A stretch of DNA of 50,213 nucleotides from Tissierella creatinini (GCA_005046945.1 SUSS01000018.1:1-50213); one strand, 5' to 3'. Positions 37,127 to 45,985 are shown, counted from the first letter of the stretch. Translations and numbers: made by a program. Notes: generated from the letters alone by a model not told the origin.

Positions 37127-37585
37127 ATGGATGAACTTTATATGAAAGAAGCGATAAATGAAGCTAAATCAAGCACTTACGAAGTACCAGTAGGTGCTGT
37201 TATTGTCCATAGAGGAAAAATTATTGGTAGGGGTCACAATATGACTGAAACCAATAAAAGTCCCTTGGCTCACGCTGAGATAATGGCCATAAAAGAAGCA
37301 AGTGAATTTCTTGGAGGCTGGAGAATAATAGAGTCTACTATGTATGTAACCCTGGAACCCTGTGCCATGTGTGCCGGAGCCATAGTCAATTCAAGGATTG
37401 ACAGATTGGTAATAGGTGCCATGGACAATAAAAGAGGATGCTGTGGTTCTGTAGAAAACTTAGTTAATCACCCATGTTTTAACCATAGGGTAGATCTGAC
37501 TTATGGTATTCTTGAAAAGGAATGCAGGGCTTTACTTAAAGATTTTTTTAAAAGGTTAAGGGAAGGCAAAATCACTAAAGCTTAG
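37127..37585 (+). CDS. tadA: tRNA-specific adenosine deaminase
   Basis: 152 residues. The zinc and catalytic site is visible as HAE (His49, Glu51) and PCAMC (Cys79, Cys82). It converts A34 to inosine in tRNA-Arg(ACG). The ATG at 37127 follows AAAGGTGA; an upstream in-frame start would lie inside the tRNA gene. It is flanked on both sides by tRNA genes in the same orientation and probably cotranscribed with them. Confidence 0.95.
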   Translation: MDELYMKEAINEAKSSTYEVPVGAVIVHRGKIIGRGHNMTETNKSPLAHAEIMAIKEASEFLGGWRIIESTMYVTLEPCAMCAGAIVNSRIDRLVIGAMDNKRGCCGSVENLVNHPCFNHRVDLTYGILEKECRALLKDFFKRLREGKITKA

Positions 37586-37607
37586 TTTAAAGCAAAATAT
37601 CATTTAT

Positions 37608-37698
37608 GGAGAAGTACCCAAGTGGCTGAAGGGTCCGCTCTCGAAAAGCGGTAGGTCGTTCACGCGGCGCGAGGGTTCAAATCCCTCCTTCTCCGCCA
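37608..37698 (+). tRNA. tRNA-Ser (anticodon CGA)
   Basis: 91 nt with long variable arm and encoded CCA. Acceptor GGAGAAG/CTTCTCC, anticodon loop CTCGAAA in the stem CCGCT/AGCGG, T loop GGTTCAAATCC. Confidence 0.97.
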
Positions 37699-37703
37699 AA
37701 AAA

Positions 37704-37739
37704 AGACTGCCTTTCTCAGTTTGAGAAAAGCAGTTTTTG
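37704..37739 (+). terminator. Terminator after tRNA-Ser(CGA)
   Basis: ACTGC-TTTCTC pairs with GAGAAA-GCAGT, followed by TTTTTGT. Confidence 0.88.
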
Positions 37740-37768
37740 TATAATAGGCTTGTAGGGGATAATCCCTG

Positions 37769-38215
37769 CTATACATAGTACATATAGTTTGTATTGCCTC
37801 GATATTTACCTAATTTATTTACTAGATCCTCTATTGTAATACTTCCTAATTTTTCTTTAACAGCCTCATCTAGGGGGCAAAACACTTCTTTTTGCATACA
37901 ATTTTCTAGATGGGGGACGCTTTGCTCTACAGTTTTTTCTGTTGGCTCAAAAAGAGAATTTTCTATGGATATAAATAAGTCATAAGCTGTAATTTCACTT
38001 AGAGGCCTTGAAAGGCTATATCCACCCTTAGACCCCTTTGTTGATACTACAATATCTCCACGCTTTAATTGCGTGAATATTTGTTCTAAATAGATTTTAG
38101 AAATTTTAAGTTCCTCTGATAAGCTTATTATGGTAATGCATTCTTCTTCTCTCTTTTTTTCAGCCATAGTAATAATTGCAGCAAGTGCATATCGTGCTTT
38201 TGCGGAGATTCTCAT
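37769..38215 (-). CDS. Rrf2-family transcriptional regulator
   Basis: 148 residues. The winged-helix N-terminus MRISAKARYALAAIITMA and the recognition wing GSKGGYSLSRP are typical of Rrf2. The cluster-binding region has only two Cys (ENCMQKEVFC) where IscR has three, so an Fe-S cluster is uncertain. The targets are unknown; pncB lies upstream on the same strand, 32 bp away. AGGAGG precedes the ATG. Confidence 0.9.
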   Translation of the reverse strand: MRISAKARYALAAIITMAEKKREEECITIISLSEELKISKIYLEQIFTQLKRGDIVVSTKGSKGGYSLSRPLSEITAYDLFISIENSLFEPTEKTVEQSVPHLENCMQKEVFCPLDEAVKEKLGSITIEDLVNKLGKYRGNTNYMYYV

Positions 38216-38247
38216 AGATATCCTCCTTTCAATTGCTTACTTGTCAG

Positions 38248-39708
38248 CTATTTACTTGTATAGCTCTTAAGTAAGCTGTTTTTTATAGTCCAAAGATTCA
38301 ATGAAAGGTCTACAATATATTCATGGGGATTTTCAAATCTTTTTACCTCATCCCACAACAAATCGATTTGCTCTTTGCAATAATCTTTAATGTCGTGAAT
38401 ATCAGGGGATTGATAGATATCTAATCCATTTTCAAAGATTTTTACCAGAAGCTCTTTTGAATAAAAGTTTTCAACTGTTTTTTTCTTCCATGTAAACAAG
38501 GGATGAAATATCTCATAAGGCTTGGAATCATCAATATCTTCATCATATAGGGTCACAACATCTGCAATACACTTATTAGTCGATTTGTCAAAGAGCCTGT
38601 GTATCTGTTTAAATCCAGGGGTTGTAATCTTACCAACATTTTCACTAATCTTGATTTTGGGAATTATTTCTCCATTATCTTCTACTGCAACTAGTTTATA
38701 GACACCGCCAAAGATAGGCTCGGATTTAGCCGTAATAAGCCTTTCTCCAACTCCAAAGGAATCCACCTTTGCTTCCTGGTTAATTAAATCCCTAATAGTA
38801 TATTCATCTAGGCTGGATGAAGCAGTAATCTTACAGTCTGGAAATCCGGCTTTATCCAGCATTTTTCTGGCTTCCTTTGAAAGATATGCAATATCTCCAC
38901 TATCCAATCTGATTCCCTTAGGTCTGAAGCCTGCAGGCAATACTACTTCTTTGAAGCATTTTATTGCATTTGGAACACCTGATTTAAGGGTGTTATACGT
39001 GTCTACAAGAAGTACACATGAGTCGGGATAAACTCTAGCATATGCATTGAAAGCTTCAAGTTCTGTATCAAACATCTGAACCCAGCTATGTGCCATTGTT
39101 CCAAGGGCCGGCACATCAAAATCCCGATCGGCAATAGTATTGGCAGATCCTATACAGCCACCTATGTAGGCTGCTCTAGCACCTAAAGTTGCTGCTTCAT
39201 ATCCCTGAGCTCTTCTAGAACCAAATTCCATTACCTGTCTTCCCTTTGCAGCTCTTACTATTCTGTTTGCTTTAGTGGCTATTAATGATTGGTGGTTAAT
39301 AGTAAGTAAAATCATTGTTTCAACTAGCTGTGCCTGTATTACCGGGCCTCTGACGATTATTAGAGGCTCTTGTGGAAATATTGGAGTGCCTTCAGGTATA
39401 GCCCATACATCACATGTAAATTTAAAATTCCTAAGGTAATTTAGAAATTTTTCTCCAAAGAGCTTTTTGCTTTTAAAAAATTCTATATCTTCTTCACTGA
39501 ACTTTAGGTTTTTGAAATATTCTATAAGTTGATCAACCCCTGCCATTATTGCAAATCCACCATAATCGGGTATAGCTCTGAAGAACATATCAAAGTAAGT
39601 AATTTTATCTCCTAGTCCGTTCTCTAAGTAGCCGTTGGCCATTGTAAACTCATAGTAGTCGGCAAGCATAGTTAAGTTGCGTCTATCCTTCCAATCTAGT
39701 TTATTCAT
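38248..39708 (-). CDS. pncB: Nicotinate phosphoribosyltransferase
   Basis: 486 residues, the long bacterial form. Start DYYEFTMANGYLENG, then FGSRRAQGYEAA, the LDSGDIAYLSK phosphate loop and DSFGVGERLITA. It converts nicotinate to NaMN in the Preiss-Handler salvage route to NAD. The only GGAGG-type ribosome binding site lies inside the terminal hairpin of a decayed IscB element just upstream, about 13 bases from the ATG. niaR, encoded 7 kb upstream, is a plausible regulator. Confidence 0.95.
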   Translation of the reverse strand: MNKLDWKDRRNLTMLADYYEFTMANGYLENGLGDKITYFDMFFRAIPDYGGFAIMAGVDQLIEYFKNLKFSEEDIEFFKSKKLFGEKFLNYLRNFKFTCDVWAIPEGTPIFPQEPLIIVRGPVIQAQLVETMILLTINHQSLIATKANRIVRAAKGRQVMEFGSRRAQGYEAATLGARAAYIGGCIGSANTIADRDFDVPALGTMAHSWVQMFDTELEAFNAYARVYPDSCVLLVDTYNTLKSGVPNAIKCFKEVVLPAGFRPKGIRLDSGDIAYLSKEARKMLDKAGFPDCKITASSSLDEYTIRDLINQEAKVDSFGVGERLITAKSEPIFGGVYKLVAVEDNGEIIPKIKISENVGKITTPGFKQIHRLFDKSTNKCIADVVTLYDEDIDDSKPYEIFHPLFTWKKKTVENFYSKELLVKIFENGLDIYQSPDIHDIKDYCKEQIDLLWDEVKRFENPHEYIVDLSLNLWTIKNSLLKSYTSK

Positions 39709-39716
39709 AGTGTTAG

Positions 39717-39756
39717 GAGTTCTCCTCCCGTGACTTCAGTCATGGGAGGAGAACTC
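39717..39756 (-). repeat. Right-end hairpin of the IscB-type element
   Basis: GAGTTCTCCTCCC-TGAC pairs with GTCA-GGGAGGAGAACTC with one mismatch and a 4-base loop, directly after the iscB remnant's stop codon. Its downstream arm contains GGGAGGAG, the candidate ribosome binding site of pncB. Confidence 0.75.
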
Positions 39757-39945
39757 TTATGCCACCTGCCTTTCTATTAATAGTGTGCTTTTCTTTTCTA
39801 ATAATTTAATACTTTTAACACTTGCACTCTTATGAATTACTGTACCATCCAATTTTCTTAAATCGAAATAACCAGTAGCTCTTCTACCAAAGATAAAACA
39901 TTCTTGTTCTTGAAACAGTACTTTATATAAGTTCCCCTTTGTTAG
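39757..39945 (-). pseudogene. C-terminal remnant of an IscB (RuvC/HNH) nuclease
   Basis: About 60 residues in frame, with the pattern ECFIFGRRATGYFDLRKL, then DGTVIHKSAS and STLLIERQVA, which matches the C-terminal target-interaction part seen in many clostridial IscB proteins. All PLMP, RuvC and HNH regions are missing. Upstream the frame continues as a 101-residue reading frame into noncoding element sequence and is unlikely to be a working protein. The family call rests on remembered motif patterns. Confidence 0.55.
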
Positions 39946-39984
39946 TTTTAACAATAATTGGGCAAGAATTCTCCCACTTCTAAA

Positions 39985-40242
39985 GTGGTGAGATGAATTG
40001 CTTATTTTTGGGTATATATATAACATAATTGTACCTTGATAACTGTATATATAAGGTTGCATAGAGAAACCGATTAGCTATGAATGCGATAACCAAGCGA
40101 TTAGCTTCTCCTTCTATGCGTAAAATATACAAGGTACAAAGAATACAATTATTCGTGAAACCGTTGGGCAAACGGGGTTAGCTTGGTAAATATACTGGCA
40201 ATGGTCAGTACTTCCCAAGAAGCCCCCACTTCTAAAGTGGTG
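39985..40242 (-). ncRNA. HEARO/omega-RNA-like structured RNA of the IscB element
   Basis: Directly upstream of the iscB remnant, where the guide-scaffold RNA of IscB lies. Complementary segments visible on the minus strand include CCGTT-tgccc-AACGG, GTACCTTG...CAAGGTAC, GCATAGA...TCTATGC and a pseudoknot-like CCAAGC...GCTTGG. AGCTAACCCCGTTTGCCC resembles the HEARO core as I recall it. Two similar hairpins, CCACCACTTTAGAAGTGG-like (40229 and 39985 regions), flank it. Confidence 0.55.
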
Positions 40243-40260
40243 GGAGCATGTCACTTTTTA

Positions 40261-40306
40261 ATCATGTGTAACAAGACATCACACTGACGAAAACGATTCA
40301 ATCGTT
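40261..40306 (-). repeat. Double-hairpin module repeat (copy G, partly decayed)
   Basis: Minus-strand order: hairpin AACGATT-GAATCGTT (40306-40292), linker ending TCAGTGTGAT, then GTCTTGTTACACATGAT (40277-40261), whose last arm has two mismatches. It is preceded by GAGGTGTAGATATACCACTTCT, as in copies A and B. It abuts the IscB element. Confidence 0.65.
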
Positions 40307-40396
40307 TAAGAAGTGGTATATCTACACCTCATTATATCCCTAGACTAGGGATTTTACAAATAAAAATTTATTTGGAGATTTCCGTGAACTTTTGGG

Positions 40397-40442
40397 CAAA
40401 AAAATTGAAGGGTAATTTCCTAACTTTCAGAAACTACCCTTC
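40397..40442 (-). terminator. Minus-strand intrinsic terminator without a gene upstream
   Basis: GAAGGGTAATTTC (40407-40419) and GAAACTACCCTTC (40430-40442) pair with one mismatch. On the minus strand a run of seven T follows. Confidence 0.8.
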
Positions 40443-40943
40443 ATTTAAAATAGGATTGTGTATAGCTACTCCAACAAGAACCTTTTGGCTCAATCACCTT
40501 ATCCAATACTGTTAAACACTCCTTTTTAAATCACATTTGGGTTATACTCTAACCTTGCAATTTAATTGGTTATTTAGTTGTTTCGTTGTTTCTTTGAAAC
40601 TCAATACTTACTTCTTTGTTGCTTTACTTCTTTGCTACTAATCTTACTGCTAATACCTACTACTTTTACTACAACCATGGTTAAACTAATCAGGTTGAAC
40701 CATAGCTTTTACTTCATTGTAGCTTTGTTTCAGATACTACATTGCAACTAATTCTAAACTTAAATCAACTTCAAAATTAAATCTTTGCCTAATTCAAATA
40801 CTTGGTTAAACTAATCTTTGACTAATCTAAATCCTTTCATTTAATTAAACTACATTTAACTTTTACAGCTTTTTTAGCTTTGTTACTTTAAGTTTATATT
40901 TTAGTTGGTAGTAGCTGCATCAATCCTATTTGTTATCATTATA
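40397..40943 (-). ncRNA. Candidate noncoding transcript of about 540 nt
   Basis: A minus-strand stretch between a TATAAT (40943-40938) and the strong terminator at 40397-40442. All frames are stop-rich. GATTAGTTTAACCA occurs twice, ATGGTT/AACCAT forms a stem, and the 3' end holds GAGCC-AAAA-GGTTC and GGAT...ATCC. A 24-codon frame preceded by AAGGAG (reading ...VLDKVIEPKGSCWSSYTQ) is present but lacks a good start. I do not recognise the family. It could also be decayed sequence. Confidence 0.35.
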
Positions 40944-41110
40944 TTCTATCTAATACTAAATAATGTATTAAATTAGTTTATAATGATTGTATATATATTA
41001 TACCCACATATATTTTTTTAAACACTAAATCATAAAAAAATCTAAATATTTTTAAGTTTTTTTTCTTTGGATTTAAATGCCTTTACCGAGTGTGTGTTCA
41101 TGAGGAGTCT

Positions 41111-41503
41111 TTACCTTTTAAGCTGTGGAATCAAGACTTTAATCATATCTTTAATGACTCGAATATTCTCAATAGATGCGCCGGATAAAAGGGAAAGTAT
41201 TTCTCTAGTTAGTTCATCTATTTCGTCAGTTGTGTAATTATTAAGCTTTTCCATGATATAGGTGCTCTCCATGTATTTGCTATAACCCCTTAGAATAAAA
41301 TCTATAGATACATTTAGGGTATCACAGATACTAATTAAACTATCAATACTCATATTTCGCTCATCTCGTTCAATTTGACCTATGTAAAAAGCTGATAAAC
41401 TAACTAATTCAGCAAAGGATTCCCTAGACAGGCCTAGGTTTTCTCTGCAATATCTGATTCTTGTCCCTATGCTATTTAAAGACTGTGGATCCCTTATACC
41501 ACT
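41111..41503 (-). CDS. XRE-family helix-turn-helix regulator
   Basis: About 131-141 residues. An N-terminal Cro/C1 helix-turn-helix (IGTRIRYCRENLGLSRESFAELV to IDSLISICDTLNVSIDFIL) is joined to a helical C-terminal tail, a layout like SinR-type or SlrR-type regulators. Starts at 41536, 41521 or about 41506 are all possible; the one at MSGIRD (about 41506) with GAAGGGAT is preferred. It is divergent from the riboswitch-spo0E unit, which makes a regulatory link plausible. Confidence 0.8.
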   Translation of the reverse strand, partial: SGIRDPQSLNSIGTRIRYCRENLGLSRESFAELVSLSAFYIGQIERDERNMSIDSLISICDTLNVSIDFILRGYSKYMESTYIMEKLNNYTTDEIDELTREILSLLSGASIENIRVIKDMIKVLIPQLKR

Positions 41504-41617
41504 CATTAATATCCCTTCTTTCATATATGACTCCATACTTAAAACTATATATTTTTACAAGTTAATCATGAATTGGCTTAAAGCCAATAAAAATAATAGG
41601 CAAAGGGATTTTTTATA

Positions 41618-41646
41618 TTGACATATGGACATGTGTTCTATATAAT
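41618..41646 (+). promoter_or_regulatory. Consensus promoter of the riboswitch-spo0E unit
   Basis: TTGACA (41618-41623) and TATAAT (41641-41646) with a 17-bp spacer: a perfect sigma-A consensus, so expression probably depends on the riboswitch downstream. Confidence 0.93.
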
Positions 41647-41677
41647 TATCAATAGATACAAATGTCATTAGAAAACT

Positions 41678-41758
41678 AAAGATGAGCAAACCTAGCTAAA
41701 GCTAGGGACGCAAAGCTATGAGTCTAAAGCCGGTGCTATGATTGTCAGGTTGCAATGT
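41678..41758 (+). promoter_or_regulatory. Cyclic-di-GMP-I (GEMM-I) riboswitch aptamer
   Basis: The GEMM-I conserved blocks are all present in order: GAGCAAACC, a P2 hairpin TAGCTAAAGCTA, GGGACGCAAAGC, AGTCTAAAGCCGGT, and the closing CAGGTTGC. It is followed by an intrinsic terminator that shares CAGGTTGCAAT with the aptamer's 3' side, so ligand binding and termination should be mutually exclusive (an ON switch is the inference). Confidence 0.92.
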
Positions 41759-41788
41759 TAATAAAAAATTGTAGCCTGATTTTTTTAT
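41746..41788 (+). terminator. Riboswitch expression-platform terminator
   Basis: CAGGTTGCAAT (41746-41756) pairs with ATTGTAGCCTG (41768-41778) and is followed by ATTTTTTT. The 5' arm overlaps the aptamer. Confidence 0.9.
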
Positions 41789-41866
41789 ATTTAAGTTTTG
41801 GTTTCGAATAAATAAAAATAGATTTACGGGTATACTACAATTAACTATTCATATGTGGGAGGAGCC

Positions 41867-42052
41867 ATGTTAAGAAATAGGATTGAAGAACTAAGGGAAA
41901 AGCTAAATAAGGAATTGGAAACTAAATTGCCTAACGATGAATATGTACTTAAGCTCAGTCAAGAATTAGATAAATTAATTGTTAGGTATTATAAGTATGA
42001 GGTTAATAAGGATAATTTTAGTGAAGGTGCAGATGTTGACATATTTAAGTAG
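41867..42052 (+). CDS. Spo0E-like aspartyl-phosphate phosphatase
   Basis: A 61-residue two-helix protein: RIEELREKLNKEL, then the Spo0E signature SQELDKLI (residues 31-38) followed by VRYYK. Spo0E-family proteins dephosphorylate Spo0A-P or related response regulators and delay sporulation. The ATG at 41867 follows GGGAGGAG; an in-frame GTG at 41855 lies inside that site. Expression appears to be gated by the c-di-GMP riboswitch and terminator 80 bp upstream. Confidence 0.88.
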   Translation: MLRNRIEELREKLNKELETKLPNDEYVLKLSQELDKLIVRYYKYEVNKDNFSEGADVDIFK

Positions 42053-42109
42053 CCGAAGCTGGTTGGTCTGTAGAAAGACCTTGCAGTTACAATGTTCTTT
42101 AAATTAATA

Positions 42110-42174
42110 TTGATTTTTAGAGGATATTAATATATAATTAACTCAAAGGTCAAAGATAGTCAAATATGGTCAAA
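42110..42174 (+). promoter_or_regulatory. dnaJ-clpB promoter with CtsR operator
   Basis: TTGATT (42110-42115) and TATAAT (42133-42138), 17 bp apart. Downstream, GGTCAAA-N3-AGTCAAA-N3-GGTCAAA (42148-42174) is a CtsR box with a third heptad, covering the start of transcription. It implies heat-shock control by CtsR, which is encoded elsewhere. Confidence 0.93.
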
Positions 42175-42182
42175 TATTAAAA

Positions 42183-42198
42183 AATTGAGCGCTCAATT
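42183..42198. other. 16-bp perfect palindrome before the dnaJ ribosome binding site
   Basis: AATTGAGCGCTCAATT is a perfect palindrome between the CtsR box and GGAG. It could be an extra operator or, as RNA, a small hairpin next to the ribosome binding site. It does not match CIRCE. Confidence 0.6.
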
Positions 42199-42210
42199 GG
42201 AGATGGTTTT

Positions 42211-43140
42211 ATGGAATATAAAGATTATTATAAAATACTGGAAGTAGATAAGAATTCGAGTCAAAATGACATAAAAAAGTCATATAGGAGACTGGCAAAG
42301 AAGTATCACCCGGATTTAAACCCAAATGATAATAAGGCTCAAGAGAAGTTTAAAGAGATCAATGAAGCCTATGAAGTACTCGGGGATGAAGAGAAGAAGA
42401 AGAAATATGATACCTTTGGAAGCTCTTATGATTTTTCCGGGGGGTCAAATTTTGATCCATCCCAATATGGATACAGCTATTCTTACTCTGATGGGTCAGG
42501 GGATTTTAGTGATTTTTTCAATATGTTCTTTGGAGGTAGCACCAGCGGGAAGAGCAGAGGGTTCAATATAAATGATTTATTTGGTGGGGGAAGGACATCT
42601 GGATTTGGCAATAGAGCAGAACCACAAAGACAAAGCTATGAATCAGAGCTATCCATTAGCCTAGATGAGGGTTTTACCGGAACTACTAAAGAAGTAAGCT
42701 TGAATTTTGGTGGAGAAGTAAAAAGATTGTCTATTAAAATACCTAAAGGAATATTGCCCGGTAAAAAATTAAAGGTTAAGGGAGAAAAATGGGGGATTCA
42801 AGGGGACATTATATTTAAGATAAACCTTATTGATGATGGAAAAAACAGACTGGATAACCTAGATATAATCTCAAAGACAAACTTACTTCCATGGGAGGCT
42901 GCCTTAGGAGGCAAAATTGTTGTATCTACTCTTGATGGAAAGATAAAGGTAAATATTCCAAAAGGAATCATTAGCGGTAAGAAGATAAGAGTTCCTAATA
43001 AGGGGTATATAGATATGAAGGAAAATAGGGGGGACTTATATATTGAAGTAAATATAGTAAATCCACCTAACTTGTCTGAAGAGGAAATTAAGCTATATGA
43101 AGAGCTAAGTGAATTATCGAAATATAACCCGAGGGAATAA
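42211..43140 (+). CDS. J-domain chaperone, DnaJ class B / CbpA type
   Basis: 309 residues. The J domain (1-70) has HPD at 33-35. A Gly/Phe/Ser-rich linker (about 75-140) with repeated GFG and SGG words follows, and then two beta-rich substrate-binding C-terminal domains. There is no Cys-rich zinc finger, which separates it from class A DnaJ. It would deliver substrates to DnaK and cooperate with ClpB in disaggregation. It is under the CtsR box and lies directly upstream of clpB. Confidence 0.93.
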   Translation: MEYKDYYKILEVDKNSSQNDIKKSYRRLAKKYHPDLNPNDNKAQEKFKEINEAYEVLGDEEKKKKYDTFGSSYDFSGGSNFDPSQYGYSYSYSDGSGDFSDFFNMFFGGSTSGKSRGFNINDLFGGGRTSGFGNRAEPQRQSYESELSISLDEGFTGTTKEVSLNFGGEVKRLSIKIPKGILPGKKLKVKGEKWGIQGDIIFKINLIDDGKNRLDNLDIISKTNLLPWEAALGGKIVVSTLDGKIKVNIPKGIISGKKIRVPNKGYIDMKENRGDLYIEVNIVNPPNLSEEEIKLYEELSELSKYNPRE

Positions 43141-43143
43141 AGA

Positions 43144-43315
43144 TAGGTAAGAGGTAAGGGGTAAGGGGTAAGAGTTAAGAGGTAAGAGGTAAGAGTGAAT
43201 AACTAACAGTGAACAATGAACAATGAAAAGACTGAACTTAATGATTGTTTAGTGTATTATTTTGATTGTAGATCCTAATAACTGTTAACTGTTAACTGTT
43301 CACTGAAAAAAAAGG
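43144..43315 (+). repeat. GGTAAGA tandem repeats and TGAACA/TGTTCA inverted repeats
   Basis: About eight copies of a 7-8 bp word GAGGTAAG / GGGGTAAG fill 43144-43193. CAGTGAACAATGAACA (43200 region) then faces AACTGTTAACTGTTAACTG (43280-43300), which can fold back. The segment separates the dnaJ-like gene from clpB. Its second half resembles the dnaB terminator region. Confidence 0.65.
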
Positions 43316-43325
43316 AGGTTTTGAT

Positions 43326-45911
43326 ATGGATTTAAATAAATTTACCCAGAAGAGTTTAGAAGCGGTCCAAGCATCTCAAGAAAGTGCTATAAAGAATGGA
43401 AATCCTCAATTAGAAGAGATCCATATTCATTATAGTTTGGTAAGCCAAGAGGATGGGCTAATACCAAAGGTTTTATCCTATATGGGAGAAAACAAGGACC
43501 TTATTAGAAGCGATGTTGAAAGGGAAGTAGACAAACTACCTAAACAATCCGGAGGCGGAGGCAGCATCTATCCTTCCAGGACTTATTCCAAGGTGCTATT
43601 GGACTCTGAGGAGGAGGCAAAGAAATTTGGAGATGAGTATGTAGGTGTTGAGCATATTTATATTTCCTTATTAAAGCAAAAAGCTAGTGCTTCCGAGAAG
43701 ATATTCAAGAAGTATAATATTAACCTTCAGAGGTTTTTAGAAGCCTTGAAGAAGATAAGAGGAAGCCAGACCATAACATCAGATAATCCTGAATCCACCT
43801 ATGAGGCTTTAACTAGATTTGGTAAGGATTTAGTGGAAGAGGCAAGAGGGGGCAAGATCGATCCTGTTATAGGCAGGGATTCTGAGATTAGAAATGTCAT
43901 TAGAATCTTGTCCAGAAGGACTAAAAACAACCCTGTTCTGATTGGAGAGCCAGGGGTAGGTAAGACTGCCATAGCTGAAGGTTTGGCCCAGAGGATTGTC
44001 AATGGAGATGTGCCTGAGGGCTTGAAGGATAAGACTATCTTTTCCCTGGATATGGGTGCATTGATTGCAGGTGCAAAATACAGGGGTGAATTCGAGGAGA
44101 GACTTAAGGCAGTATTGTCTGAGATTCAAAAGTCCGAAGGGCAGATAATCCTCTTTATAGATGAGATTCACAATATTGTAGGAGCAGGAAAGACAGAGGG
44201 CAGTATGGATGCATCCAATTTATTAAAGCCTATGCTTGCTCGGGGAGAGCTGCATGCAATTGGGGCTACAACCCTAGATGAGTACAGAAAGTATATAGAA
44301 AAGGATGCAGCCTTAGAGAGAAGATTTCAAAAGGTAATGGTTGCAGAGCCAAGTGTTGAAGACACCATATCTATTTTGAGAGGCTTAAAGGAAAGATATG
44401 AGATTCACCACGGTATAAGGATATCCGATGGGGCCATAATAGCAGCTGCAACCCTTTCGGACAGATATATAAGTGACAGGTTTCTGCCGGATAAGGCTAT
44501 AGATTTAATGGATGAGGCATCTGCCATGATAAGGACAGAAATAGACTCTATGCCTGCTGAAATCGATGAAATCAGAAGACGAATTCTTCAGCTGGAAATA
44601 GAAAAACAAGCATTAAAGAAGGAAAACGATGAGGCATCCATGCAGAGACTCGAAAGACTTGAAAAAGAACTTTCAGAGCTTAAGGAGAAATTCGATATTC
44701 TTAAGGCTCAGTGGGAGGATGAAAAGAAGAATATCACTAAGGTTAAAGATATTAAAGAGGAAATTGACAGCGTAAAAAGGCAAATTGAAGAAGCTGAGAG
44801 AAAATATGATTTAGAGAAGCTTTCTCAACTTAAATATGGGGCCTTAGTAGACCTTCAAAAACAGCTTGAACAAGCCAACGAAAGAAACCAAGCGGATGAG
44901 AGAATGCTTAAGGAAGAGGTAACCGAAGAGGAGATTGCTGAAGTAGTAGGAAAGTGGACCGGGATACCTGTTACCAAGCTTGTATCCACTGAAAGGGATA
45001 AGCTTCTTAATTTGGATGATATACTGCATAATAGGGTAATTGGGCAGGATGAGGCCGTAGAAGCGGTAGTAGATGCTGTGATTCGAGCTAGATCCGGAAT
45101 GAAGCAGATGAATAGACCGGTGGGAAGCTTTATCTTCCTAGGACCTACAGGGGTAGGAAAGACCGAATTATCTAAGGCACTTACAGAGTCCCTTTTCGAT
45201 GATGAAAGAAATCTTGTAAGAATCGATATGAGTGAATATATGGAGAAGCACTCTGTATCAAGGCTTATAGGGGCGCCTCCTGGATATGTGGGATATGACG
45301 AGGGAGGTCAGCTGACTGAAGCCGTTAGAAGAAAGCCTTATTCTGTGATTTTATTTGATGAAATCGAAAAGGCACACCCTGATGTATTCAACATCTTACT
45401 TCAAGTTCTAGACGATGGCAGGCTTACTGATAACCAAGGCAGGGTTGTAGACTTTAAGAATACAATTATTATAATGACATCCAATATAGGGTCTAGTTAC
45501 TTGCTTGAAGGGGTAAATTCGGATGGCAGTATAGATGAAGGGGCTAGAGAGATGGTAATGAATCAAATGAAGTCAACCTTCAGGCCTGAATTCTTAAACC
45601 GTGTAGATGAAATAGTTATGTTTAAGCCATTGCAAAGAAATGAAATCTTTAAGATTATCGACATACAGATAGATGAATTAAGGAGCAAACTTGAGGACAG
45701 GCAGATTGAAATTGAGGTTAGTGAAAATGCTAAGGAGTTGATTTTAAATAGGTCCTATTCGAGTCAATATGGTGCAAGACCTGTAAAGAGATATATTCAG
45801 AAGGAAATAGAGACCAGAATAGGTAGGCTCTTGATTAAGGGAGACCTGAAGGATAAAGATACCATATTAATCGACACTGAGAATGGAGAATTAAAGTTTA
45901 ATAGAAAATAG
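43326..45911 (+). CDS. clpB: ATP-dependent disaggregase ClpB
   Basis: 861 residues, normal length. The N domain (about 1-145) is followed by AAA-1 with Walker A GEPGVGKT near 208, the middle coiled-coil domain (about 400-525), and AAA-2 with Walker A GPTGVGKT near 605 and the pore loop GYVGYDEGG. It rescues aggregated proteins with DnaK. AAAGGAGG precedes the ATG. It is the second gene after the CtsR box. Confidence 0.97.
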   Translation: MDLNKFTQKSLEAVQASQESAIKNGNPQLEEIHIHYSLVSQEDGLIPKVLSYMGENKDLIRSDVEREVDKLPKQSGGGGSIYPSRTYSKVLLDSEEEAKKFGDEYVGVEHIYISLLKQKASASEKIFKKYNINLQRFLEALKKIRGSQTITSDNPESTYEALTRFGKDLVEEARGGKIDPVIGRDSEIRNVIRILSRRTKNNPVLIGEPGVGKTAIAEGLAQRIVNGDVPEGLKDKTIFSLDMGALIAGAKYRGEFEERLKAVLSEIQKSEGQIILFIDEIHNIVGAGKTEGSMDASNLLKPMLARGELHAIGATTLDEYRKYIEKDAALERRFQKVMVAEPSVEDTISILRGLKERYEIHHGIRISDGAIIAAATLSDRYISDRFLPDKAIDLMDEASAMIRTEIDSMPAEIDEIRRRILQLEIEKQALKKENDEASMQRLERLEKELSELKEKFDILKAQWEDEKKNITKVKDIKEEIDSVKRQIEEAERKYDLEKLSQLKYGALVDLQKQLEQANERNQADERMLKEEVTEEEIAEVVGKWTGIPVTKLVSTERDKLLNLDDILHNRVIGQDEAVEAVVDAVIRARSGMKQMNRPVGSFIFLGPTGVGKTELSKALTESLFDDERNLVRIDMSEYMEKHSVSRLIGAPPGYVGYDEGGQLTEAVRRKPYSVILFDEIEKAHPDVFNILLQVLDDGRLTDNQGRVVDFKNTIIIMTSNIGSSYLLEGVNSDGSIDEGAREMVMNQMKSTFRPEFLNRVDEIVMFKPLQRNEIFKIIDIQIDELRSKLEDRQIEIEVSENAKELILNRSYSSQYGARPVKRYIQKEIETRIGRLLIKGDLKDKDTILIDTENGELKFNRK

Positions 45912-45978
45912 GAACAAAGGGGTCGGTTCCTTTTGTTCCAAATGAAAAATCCGGATATCATATGATATCCGGATTTTT
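45911..45978. terminator. Terminators between clpB and the SRP RNA gene
   Basis: Two hairpins: GGAACAAAGG...CCTTTTGTTCC (45911-45939) just after clpB, and a perfect 34-bp palindrome AAAAATCCGGATATCAT... (45945-45978) with T runs on both strands, able to stop transcripts from both convergent genes. Confidence 0.9.
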
Positions 45979-45985
45979 CTATGTA

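Noticed and set aside
39757-40062. A functional 101-residue protein on the minus strand
   Set aside because: The first 40 residues translate structured element sequence including a hairpin; only the C-terminal part resembles a protein family. It is treated as an IscB remnant.
42061-42110. Terminator after the spo0E-like gene
   Set aside because: GGTCT/AGACC forms a small hairpin, but no T run follows, so termination is not supported.
43144-43315. CRISPR-like array in the short repeats before clpB
   Set aside because: The repeats are 7-8 bp, directly adjoining, with no unique spacers; they are simple tandem repeats.
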